Of a stretch of DNA of 6,438 bases, positions 1 to 5,439 are shown one piece after another (the stretch's first letter is position 1; every line of letters begins with the position of its first letter). The notes below the pieces were generated by a model. It was not told where the DNA came from. It worked only from the letters and a program-made list of their open reading frames with translations, and searched no databases. Position numbers and translations under genes: made by a program. Origin of the DNA: Actinomycetes bacterium (GTDB lineage Bacteria; Actinomycetota; Acidimicrobiia; Acidimicrobiales; RAAP-2); assembly GCA_021849765.1 (NCBI GenBank), contig JAJZSM010000094.1, forward strand, positions 1 through 6,438. Direction: 5' to 3'.

Positions 1-99
1 CTCAACGACGCCATTCGGAGCATCCCTGGGGTGACCGAAGTCGAGACATTTCTGTATTTGAAACTTTCAAAGCAGACCTACACATGGGGGACGAAGTGA
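1..99 (+). CDS. Lrp/AsnC-family transcriptional regulator, C-terminal fragment
   Basis: Frame 1 is open from the window edge to a TGA at 97-99 and gives 32 residues. The segment IPGVTEVETFLYL is the last part of an Lrp/AsnC (RAM) effector domain: the 'lpGV..vet' turn followed by the final beta strand. The tail, KQTYTWGTK, resembles the ends of the Lrp/AsnC regulators that sit beside amine-utilisation genes in actinobacteria; that resemblance is from memory. The helix-turn-helix part lies left of the window. The gene overlaps the next one, so regulator and aminotransferase are almost certainly on one mRNA. A likely role is amine- or amino-acid-responsive control of this operon, which is inference. 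The fragment is short, so the family call is good but not certain. Confidence 0.72.
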   Translation, partial: LNDAIRSIPGVTEVETFLYLKLSKQTYTWGTK

Positions 100-1517
100 C
101 GTTGCACGAAATCATCTCTGACGGCATCGCCGTCAACGATCCGAAACACAAGAGCCATGCGTACTCCGAGCGTGCCCGGCGCAATCTGTGGTTGCAGATG
201 TCGCGGATGGGCGCGTACTCGGAGTCCAATGAAGTGCCGATCATCGTGCGCGGTGAAGGTACGCGTGTCTACGACGCCAACGACGTCGAGTACTTCGACG
301 GCCTGTCGGGCCTCTTCACTAACGCGCTCGGTCACGGGCGTGCCGACATCGCCGACGCGGCCGCCGCGCAGATGAAGGAGTTGACGTTCTTCCCGCTGTG
401 GACGTACGCGCACCCTGCGGCCATCGAATTGGCCGAGAAGCTGGCGAGCCTGGCCCCCGGCGACCTCAATCGAGTCTTCTTCACCACTGGTGGAGGCGAA
501 GCGGTCGAGAGCGCCTGGAAGCTGGCCCGTCAGTACCACCGCCTACGCGGCGAGACCGACCGCTACAAGGTGATCAGCCGCGACATCGCCTACCACGGCA
601 CCACCATGGGCGCGCTGACCATCACGTCCCTCGAGAGCTATCGCACGCCATTCGAGCCGCTGGTCCCCGGCGCCGTCAAGGTCCCGCCGACCAACTTCTA
701 TCGGGCGACCGAGCACGCCGACGACCTCGTGGCCTTCGGTCTGTGGTCGGCCGAGCAGATCGAGGAAGCAATCTTGCGCGAGGGGCCCGAAACGATCGCG
801 GCCGTGTTCCTCGAGCCGGTCCAGAACGCCGGTGGCTGCTTCACGCCACCCCCGGGGTACTGGCAGAAGGTTCGAGAGATCTGCGACAAGTACGGCGTCC
901 TGCTCGTCTCTGACGAGGTGATTTGCGCCTTCGGACGAATCGGTACGTGGTTCGGTGGCCAGAAGTACGACTACGTGCCCGACATCATCACCGCGGCCAA
1001 GGGCATCACGGCGGGCTACGCACCACTCGGCGCGATGATTGTCTCCGATCGGATCGCCGAGCCCTTCCAGCACGACGACACGGCCTTCCAGCACGGCTTC
1101 ACCTGGGCGGGCCACCCGCTCTCGTGCGCAGTGGCGCTCAAGAGCATCTCGATCATCGAGAACGAGCACGTCATCGAGAACGTCCAGGCGAACCAGGAGT
1201 ACTTCCACGAGAGCCTGCTCGCGCTGCGTGACATCCCGATCGTCGGCGACGTGCGCGGGACTGGCTACTTCTGGGGCGTTGAGCTCGTAAAGGACCAAGA
1301 GACGAAGTTGGGTTGGTCCGGCGACGAAGCCGAACGACTTCTGCGCGGCTACGTCTCGCCCGAGATGTTCCGACGCGGGTTGATCTGCCGGTCGGACGAC
1401 CGCGGTGACCCCGTTGTGCAGCTCGCGCCACCGCTCATCTCCACGCGCGAAGATATCGACTTCATGGTCGGCGTGCTTCGCGAGGTCTTCACTGGAGCGG
1501 CCAAGCGGATTCTCTGA
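84..1517 (+). CDS. Class III PLP-dependent aminotransferase, probably acting on a diamine/polyamine or omega-amino acid
   Basis: A 477-residue cytoplasmic fold-type I aminotransferase of class III (the family of GABA, ornithine and putrescine transaminases), at full family length. Visible motifs: FFTTGGGEAVE (132-142), the PLP-phosphate region; YHG (170-172), ring stacking; FLEPVQNAGG (242-251); SDEV (276-279) with Asp277 for the pyridine nitrogen; AAKGITAGY (304-312) with Schiff-base Lys306; FTWAGHP (339-345), the Thr from the partner subunit; and VRGTGYFWGVEL (390-401), whose Arg391 usually binds the substrate carboxylate. It transfers an amino group to a keto acid such as pyruvate or 2-oxoglutarate. 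The substrate cannot be read from the motifs. The flanking Lrp-type regulator and FAD amine oxidase suggest polyamine catabolism (inference). The ATG at 84 overlaps the regulator by 16 bases; an in-frame GTG at 96 has a better ribosome site and would give a 4-base overlap. The stop overlaps the next ATG by one base. Confidence 0.93.
   Translation: MGDEVTLHEIISDGIAVNDPKHKSHAYSERARRNLWLQMSRMGAYSESNEVPIIVRGEGTRVYDANDVEYFDGLSGLFTNALGHGRADIADAAAAQMKELTFFPLWTYAHPAAIELAEKLASLAPGDLNRVFFTTGGGEAVESAWKLARQYHRLRGETDRYKVISRDIAYHGTTMGALTITSLESYRTPFEPLVPGAVKVPPTNFYRATEHADDLVAFGLWSAEQIEEAILREGPETIAAVFLEPVQNAGGCFTPPPGYWQKVREICDKYGVLLVSDEVICAFGRIGTWFGGQKYDYVPDIITAAKGITAGYAPLGAMIVSDRIAEPFQHDDTAFQHGFTWAGHPLSCAVALKSISIIENEHVIENVQANQEYFHESLLALRDIPIVGDVRGTGYFWGVELVKDQETKLGWSGDEAERLLRGYVSPEMFRRGLICRSDDRGDPVVQLAPPLISTREDIDFMVGVLREVFTGAAKRIL
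86..91 (+). promoter_or_regulatory. Candidate ribosome binding site for the alternative GTG start at 96
   Basis: The purine run GGGGGA lies 4 bases before the in-frame GTG at 96-98, whereas nothing comparable precedes the ATG at 84 (the upstream bases are AGACCTACAC). The GTG overlaps the regulator's TGA as GTGA, a classic translational-coupling layout. If it is used, the aminotransferase loses its first four residues. The sequence alone does not settle this. Confidence 0.45.
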
Positions 1518-2899
1518 TGCGACCGCCAGCTTCGCTCTGGTGGTCCACGATGCAAGAGGACGTGGTCGCACGACCGACCTTGAACGCACACGCGGACGTG
1601 GACGTCGCGATCGTCGGCGGCGGCTTCACGGGCCTCTGGACGGCCCGGGAAGTCCTTCGCCGTGATCCGAGTCTGCGCGTGCTCGTCATCGAAAAGTCGG
1701 TCTGCGGCTTTGGGGCGTCGGGGCGTAACGGCGGTTGGGCCTCGGCCCTCTACCCCCAGAGCGCGACCGCCGTTCGAAACGCCTACGGCGCCGACGCAGC
1801 GACACACCTTCGACAGACGTTGGAACGGGCGGTGGATGACCTCGGAGCGGCGGCTGCGGCCGACGGCATCGACGCCGACTTCGTACGCGGTGGCACCCTG
1901 GTGTTCGCGCGTGGCGAGGTCCAAGCGTCGCGCCTGCGCGCCGAGGTTGACGAGCTGCACGCCAACGGCGTGACTGATGTGCGGTGGCTCGACGAGACCG
2001 AGGCGCGCGAACGCGGTGTGGTCGATCACGCGCGCGGCGCGTTGTTCACTCCCCACTGCGCACGGCTCCACCCCGCGAAACTGGTCCGGGGACTCGCCCG
2101 CGCGGTCGAACGCGCCGGTGCGACCATCGTCGAAGGTACGGCAGTCACCCGGATCATGGGAGGAGACGCCCGTCGGCGCGCCACCGTCGTCACGACGAAC
2201 GGCTCGGTGCACGCCACCTACGTCGTGCGCGCCACCGAGGGCTACACGCCGACCTTGCCGGGCGAGCGCCGCACAGTCGTACCGCTCTACTCGCTGATGA
2301 TTGCTACCGAACCCCTGCCCCGCTCGTTCTGGGACGAGGTCGGCCTGCGCAACTTCGAGACCTTCGCGGACGGGCGACACCTCGTCATATACGGCCAGCG
2401 AACCGCCGACGACCGAATCGCCTTCGGCGGGCGCGGTGCGCCGTATCACTTCGGCTCGACGGTCGAAGCACGTTTCGATCAGAGCTCGAAGGTCTTCTCG
2501 CTGCTTGAGACGACCTTGCGTGGTCTGTTCCCGTCACTGCCCGGGTCGATCACCCACCGCTGGGGTGGCCCCCTCGCGATGCCGCGCGATCACGAGCCCG
2601 CCGTGCGACTCGACCGCAATACGGGTCTGGCGAGCGTCGGGGGTTACACGGGCGACGGCGTCGTGCTCAGCCGCGTCGCAGCGAGCGCAATGGCGGACCT
2701 GATCGTGGAGCCCGAAGCCGAGACTGAGTTCACGCGCCTACCCTTCGTCGAGCACCGGTCTCGACCCTGGGAGTACGAACCGCTGCGCTGGGTTGGCATC
2801 AACGCCGGGCTGGGCGCCGCGACGTGGGCCGACCACCACGAGCGCCGACACGACACGCCCAGCCGCGCGAGCCGGTGGGTCGAGCGTTTGATGGGTTGA
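1517..2899 (+). CDS. DAO-family FAD-dependent amine oxidoreductase (PuuB/OrdL-like)
   Basis: A 460-residue flavoprotein of the D-amino-acid-oxidase (DAO) superfamily, close to the usual length of PuuB-like gamma-glutamylputrescine oxidases and related amine oxidases. The Rossmann dinucleotide motif is VGGGFTG (33-39), with the ribose-binding Glu59 at the end of the second strand (VLVIEK). The GASGRNGGW stretch (66-74) is typical of the family's flavin-contact loop. The C-terminal FAD segments are HRWGGPLAMPRDHEP (347-361) and GGYTGDGVVLS (375-385). The family oxidises a C-N bond of an amine or amino acid, giving an imine/aldehyde and ammonia or an amine. The ATG overlaps the aminotransferase stop (TGATG), and the N-terminal SLWW (6-9) matches the conserved start of these proteins, so I prefer it to the ATG at 1550. 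With its neighbours it suggests an amine degradation operon; the exact substrate is unknown. Confidence 0.9.
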   Translation: MRPPASLWWSTMQEDVVARPTLNAHADVDVAIVGGGFTGLWTAREVLRRDPSLRVLVIEKSVCGFGASGRNGGWASALYPQSATAVRNAYGADAATHLRQTLERAVDDLGAAAAADGIDADFVRGGTLVFARGEVQASRLRAEVDELHANGVTDVRWLDETEARERGVVDHARGALFTPHCARLHPAKLVRGLARAVERAGATIVEGTAVTRIMGGDARRRATVVTTNGSVHATYVVRATEGYTPTLPGERRTVVPLYSLMIATEPLPRSFWDEVGLRNFETFADGRHLVIYGQRTADDRIAFGGRGAPYHFGSTVEARFDQSSKVFSLLETTLRGLFPSLPGSITHRWGGPLAMPRDHEPAVRLDRNTGLASVGGYTGDGVVLSRVAASAMADLIVEPEAETEFTRLPFVEHRSRPWEYEPLRWVGINAGLGAATWADHHERRHDTPSRASRWVERLMG

Positions 2900-2900
2900 G

Positions 2901-3539
2901 TCAGTGCAGGATGTTCACCGCGCGAGCGGCGACCACTGCAATGGTGACCAGTGACACGATCGATTCAGAGGCGAAAAGGGCCTTCGCACGCGCGCTAAGG
3001 GGCATCGCGTCCGCGGGGGCGAAGCTCGTGCCGTTGGCGAAGGACGTGTAGAGGTAGTCCGTGAAGCGCGGGTACCAGTCGGGGGGCGCGAGGTGGGGGT
3101 TCTCCATCTGGGGGAACTGGATGTCCGGCCACGCGGTGGTGTTGCCCGCGCGACGGTGCGGGCCGCCGCGGTCGATCTCCCAGAACCACAGCCCGTAGAT
3201 GACGACGTTGGTAATCCAGATGGCGATGGCCGAGTACACCAGTTCACGACCTTGGGTGACGTTGCTCGTGAGCAGATGGCGCACGAGCAGGGCCATCGAC
3301 ACCACGTTGGCCGCGCTGATGAGCGCGATGAGGATGATCGTCAGGTGGCGCACGACCGGGGACTCGTTGGGGTGCCGGTGTCGTCGCAGTGAGAGCGGTA
3401 CGAGCGGCAGGACGATCAGCGTCGGGACCAGCCACCGAGGACCGATGACCAACCGACTGGGCAGTATCACGTAGAGCGCGACGCACACGACGAGCGCCAG
3501 GGACGCGGGCCAACGTGGTTCGGGGTGGACGTCGCTCAC
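2901..3539 (-). CDS. Five-helix integral membrane protein with a potassium-channel-like pore loop lacking the filter
   Basis: A 212-residue membrane protein with a GTG start, read on the minus strand. Hydrophobic segments lie at about 13-33, 36-51, 66-88, 101-121 and 192-211. Between the last two is a Pro/Trp/aromatic-rich loop (FPQMENPHLAPPDWYPRF, 142-159), then DYLYTSFANGTSF (161-173) and ADAMPLS (176-182), ending in the helix AARAVNIL (204-211). I recall this layout from uncharacterised bacterial membrane proteins, and it resembles the C-terminus of DUF1345 proteins; the family assignment is tentative. Residues 166-205 align without a gap to the KcsA pore helix, filter and inner helix, but TVGYGD is replaced by SFAPAD. 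It follows the exported protein gene by 9 bases and ends one base from the opposing oxidoreductase. Function unknown. Confidence 0.85.
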   Translation of the reverse strand: MSDVHPEPRWPASLALVVCVALYVILPSRLVIGPRWLVPTLIVLPLVPLSLRRHRHPNESPVVRHLTIILIALISAANVVSMALLVRHLLTSNVTQGRELVYSAIAIWITNVVIYGLWFWEIDRGGPHRRAGNTTAWPDIQFPQMENPHLAPPDWYPRFTDYLYTSFANGTSFAPADAMPLSARAKALFASESIVSLVTIAVVAARAVNILH

Positions 3540-3545
3540 GCCCGA

Positions 3546-3551
3546 AGACTA
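3546..3551 (-). promoter_or_regulatory. Candidate leaderless -10 element (TAGTCT) for the membrane protein gene
   Basis: On the minus strand TAGTCT is followed by 6 bases (TCGGGC) and then the GTG start at 3539. The hexamer contains the TAG stop of the upstream exported-protein gene. There is no Shine-Dalgarno sequence before this GTG, so either leaderless initiation or readthrough coupling from the upstream gene is needed. The fit is TANNNT only, with no clear -35. Confidence 0.4.
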
Positions 3552-4358
3552 ACTGAGTCGGATCTGACCCAGTGCCGCGACATTCTTCGGTGCGAGCAGC
3601 GACGGTATCGACGACGACGAGCCGAACAGCTTCTTCAGGATCGACTTCGTGACCGGCAGCACGTCCTTGGCCGGGGGCGCGACGATCATGGCCGGCCGGT
3701 TGTAGGAGAGCACTGACACGGTGATCGCCGCGGTGGAGCGCTTCGAGGTGACCGTGAGTCCGAGCCCTGTCAACTCGCCCTGACTGCCCACCGAGATGCT
3801 GAAATCGACGGTCGCGAGCGTGGGCAGCGTCACGGGCAGCCCCGCCGGTGCGCGAATCGTCGTGTGATCGCGGTAGAAGTTGTACGTGGTGACCGAGTCC
3901 GAGGTGGTGACGGTCTTACGGGTGTACCCCGAGATCAAGGCGATGTCGGGTTTGGTCATCTCCAAGGAATACCCGTAGAGCGACGGCGTCTTCATCGGCG
4001 TGGACACCCACGAGCGTCCGATGATCGACTGGAGGTTGGAGAGGCCGGCGTAGAGGTGACGATTCACCAGTCGCAGGTCAGCGTTGATCGAGGAGAAGGC
4101 AAAGGGCACCTGCACTGTGGCGTCGACGCTGTTGGTCACGAAATTGACGTGCACATCGGCGTTCACCGAATAGGCCCGCCCGGTCGTGATCGCCACGGCG
4201 AGGTCGGCCGACTTGGGCGGGTACCCATTGAGCGCAAGTGCGTCGGTGTTATTCGAGCCCGGATTCGTGTCGGTGGCGGCGACGACGATACCCATCACCG
4301 TCAGCGCAAATGCGACCACGACCAGCGCGATTGCGCCCGCCCGCTTTGAAAGTGCCAT
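3549..4358 (-). CDS. Exported cysteine-free protein of unknown function, possibly LppX/LprG-like fold
   Basis: A 269-residue protein that I do not recognise with certainty. Residues 1-6 carry Lys/Arg, 8-28 form a hydrophobic segment, and VVAATD (25-30) could be a signal-peptidase I site, so it is exported or anchored by its N-terminus. There is no cysteine anywhere, hence no lipobox. The mature part is rich in Ser, Thr, Val and alternating hydrophobics, as in beta-sheet proteins. It contains IIGRSWVSTPMKTPSLYGYSLE (112-133), and it ends with a Lys/Ser-rich segment (KSILKKLFGSSSS, 238-250). The 'GRSWVSTP' element and general composition recall LppX/LprG-type actinobacterial cell-envelope lipoproteins, but that comparison is weak. 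It lies 9 bases upstream of the membrane protein gene, which suggests a shared envelope role (inference). Confidence 0.8.
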   Translation of the reverse strand: MALSKRAGAIALVVVAFALTVMGIVVAATDTNPGSNNTDALALNGYPPKSADLAVAITTGRAYSVNADVHVNFVTNSVDATVQVPFAFSSINADLRLVNRHLYAGLSNLQSIIGRSWVSTPMKTPSLYGYSLEMTKPDIALISGYTRKTVTTSDSVTTYNFYRDHTTIRAPAGLPVTLPTLATVDFSISVGSQGELTGLGLTVTSKRSTAAITVSVLSYNRPAMIVAPPAKDVLPVTKSILKKLFGSSSSIPSLLAPKNVAALGQIRLS

Positions 4359-4364
4359 GCGTCC

Positions 4365-4370
4365 ACCCTA
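4365..4370 (-). promoter_or_regulatory. Candidate leaderless -10 element (TAGGGT) for the exported protein gene
   Basis: On the minus strand TAGGGT is followed by GGACGC and then the ATG at 4358, a 6-base spacing that fits transcription starting at or next to the initiation codon. The same bases (AGGGTGGA) could instead act as a Shine-Dalgarno sequence if the mRNA reads through from the dehydratase gene. Both readings are possible. Confidence 0.45.
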
Positions 4371-4400
4371 GTGAGCCACGCGTACCGCGACAGCGCTCAC
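4371..4400. repeat. Inverted repeat in the gap after the dehydratase gene (possible weak terminator or operator)
   Basis: GTGAGC (4371-4376) and GCTCAC (4395-4400) are perfect 6-base inverted arms. Inside them CGCG-TAC-CGCG (4379-4389) can form a second GC stem. On the minus strand the structure includes the dehydratase stop codon and ends directly before the TAGGGT hexamer. No T run follows, so it is not a canonical intrinsic terminator. Confidence 0.35.
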
Positions 4401-5365
4401 GCCGTGCCGAGCAGCTCGATGAAGAGTTCGTGGGCGATGTTGCGCCCGCTCGCGATGAAGCCAATGCGCGAGGTCGCGTCGCCGACCACGTCCGACGTGA
4501 TCGCGGCGTAGGCCGTGGTGGCCGAACCCTCCATCACGAGTCCCGAATTCTCCGCGACCTCGCGGACCCCATGGCGGATCGCGACCTCGGGAACGAGTAC
4601 CAGGGGCACGCCGTAGCGGGCGATGAGCTCATTGGTCACCGCGCCATCGTCACCGCCTCCCGCCAGTCCGTCCGCGATCGTCTCGTGGTGCACGACCTCC
4701 TCCATCGGAGTGCCCCGCAGCACGTGGTACATCGCGGCGCTCTCCTCGGGCTGGACGCCGGTGATACGCACGTCGCCCCGGCCGTGGGCTTCGCGCGACA
4801 AGAGGATGCCCGCGATCAGTCCACCGCCGCCCACCGGTACGACGAGGTGCTCGAGGTCGGGGACCTGTTCGATGAGCTCGTCGAAGACCGTCGCCTGTCC
4901 CGCGATGACGCTGGTGTCGTTGAACGGTGAGATGTAGCGGATGCCCCGATGGCTGGCCAGCTCGAGCGCGTGGGCCTGGGCCTCGTCGTAGCTCGAACCC
5001 ACCTGGATCAGTTCGATGTCGTAGCGACGAAGTTTCTGCACCTTCGCGATCGAGGCGTTCGCTGGCACGACGACGGTGGCGGGCACGCCAAGCAGCATCG
5101 ACGCGTGAGCGATGCCGAGGCCGTGATTACCGGCCGACGACGTGATGACCGCGCCTGACGGGTCCTCGCGGTGCGCCGCGTCGATCGCACTGAGCGCCCC
5201 TCGCACCTTGAACGAACCGGTGACCTGCAGTCCCTCCAGCTTCGCGGTCACGAGACGGTCGCGCATGTTGAGCGTCACGGCCGGAGTGGGGTCGAGATAG
5301 CGAGCGATGACCGCGCGTGCGGTCTCCAGCTGATCGGGTGTCGGCGCCGCGACGTGTCGAATCAT
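4397..5365 (-). CDS. Short PLP-dependent threonine/serine dehydratase-like enzyme (fold type II)
   Basis: A 322-residue cytoplasmic enzyme of the tryptophan-synthase-beta fold (type II PLP). Motifs: TGSFKVRGA (49-57) with Schiff-base Lys53; SSAGNHG (76-82), which normally grips the substrate carboxylate; GGGGL (179-183) for the PLP phosphate; and ASGRN (305-309) with Ser306 placed to bind the pyridine nitrogen. These enzymes deaminate threonine to 2-oxobutyrate or serine to pyruvate; serine racemase, EutB-like and hydroxyaspartate dehydratase-like relatives share the motifs. The protein ends soon after the catalytic domain, so it lacks the ACT-like regulatory domain of biosynthetic IlvA and has the size of the catabolic short form. 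SGRN replaces the usual SGGN/SGAN, and GNHGLG replaces GNHAQG, so the substrate is open. The ATG is supported by GGAGG seven bases upstream. It is divergent from the CadD gene. Confidence 0.9.
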   Translation of the reverse strand: MIRHVAAPTPDQLETARAVIARYLDPTPAVTLNMRDRLVTAKLEGLQVTGSFKVRGALSAIDAAHREDPSGAVITSSAGNHGLGIAHASMLLGVPATVVVPANASIAKVQKLRRYDIELIQVGSSYDEAQAHALELASHRGIRYISPFNDTSVIAGQATVFDELIEQVPDLEHLVVPVGGGGLIAGILLSREAHGRGDVRITGVQPEESAAMYHVLRGTPMEEVVHHETIADGLAGGGDDGAVTNELIARYGVPLVLVPEVAIRHGVREVAENSGLVMEGSATTAYAAITSDVVGDATSRIGFIASGRNIAHELFIELLGTA

Positions 5366-5372
5366 GGGGGAA

Positions 5373-5377
5373 CCTCC
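5373..5377 (-). promoter_or_regulatory. Shine-Dalgarno site of the dehydratase gene
   Basis: GGAGG on the minus strand lies 7 bases (TTCCCCC) before the ATG at 5365. It is the only strong Shine-Dalgarno sequence seen among the monocistron-type starts here, and it fixes the dehydratase start. Confidence 0.75.
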
Positions 5378-5383
5378 GCGTTC

Positions 5384-5389
5384 ACCTTA
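5384..5389 (-). promoter_or_regulatory. Candidate -10 element (TAAGGT) for the dehydratase gene
   Basis: TAAGGT on the minus strand ends 18 bases before the ATG, so transcription would start about at the Shine-Dalgarno sequence and leave a very short leader. A weak -35 candidate (TGAACC or CTGAAC) lies about 17-18 bases further upstream. The assignment rests on the TANNNT match and the spacing only. Confidence 0.42.
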
Positions 5390-5418
5390 GTTGGGGTGGT
5401 TCGTCTGGTTCAGTTCCC

Positions 5419-5439
5419 CACGGGTAAGGTCGGCCCGTG
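5419..5439. repeat. Perfect inverted repeat over the CadD-gene -10 element and start codon, candidate operator
   Basis: CACGGG (5419-5424) and CCCGTG (5434-5439) are perfect 6-base inverted arms with a 9-base spacer that holds the TAAGGT hexamer. The right arm includes the GTG start codon. A dimeric repressor bound here would cover the whole core promoter. No regulator gene is visible in the window, so the operator role is inference. Confidence 0.4.
5425..5430 (+). promoter_or_regulatory. Candidate leaderless -10 element (TAAGGT) for the CadD-family gene
   Basis: TAAGGT is followed by CGGCCC and then the GTG at 5437, a 6-base spacing that fits a leaderless mRNA beginning at the start codon. 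No Shine-Dalgarno sequence lies at the usual distance, although AAGG overlaps the hexamer. No good -35 is seen. Confidence 0.5.

Noticed and set aside
78..539. 153-codon minus-strand frame at the left edge
   Set aside because: It covers the regulator-aminotransferase junction in antisense, with Arg/Val-rich sequence and no motif.
543..1589. 348-codon minus-strand open frame opposite the aminotransferase
   Set aside because: It lies antisense to a gene with all class III motifs, is rich in Arg/Asp/Val from GC-rich third positions, and shows no recognisable domain.
1349..2449. 366-codon minus-strand open frame opposite the FAD oxidoreductase
   Set aside because: It is a frame shadow of a clear FAD protein, spans two real genes, has no domain or good ribosome site, and is of low-complexity composition.
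1550..2899. Later ATG start (1550) for the FAD oxidoreductase
   Set aside because: It would remove the conserved SLWW N-terminus and the one-base stop/start overlap that couples it to the aminotransferase.
3864..4349. 161-codon plus-strand frame opposite the exported protein gene
   Set aside because: The Gly/Arg/His/Val-rich composition is typical of an antisense shadow; the minus-strand gene has a signal-like N-terminus and an upstream promoter.
4238..4930. 230-codon plus-strand frame opposite the dehydratase
   Set aside because: It is antisense to a PLP enzyme with intact motifs, and its own product is Arg/Asp-rich without a domain.
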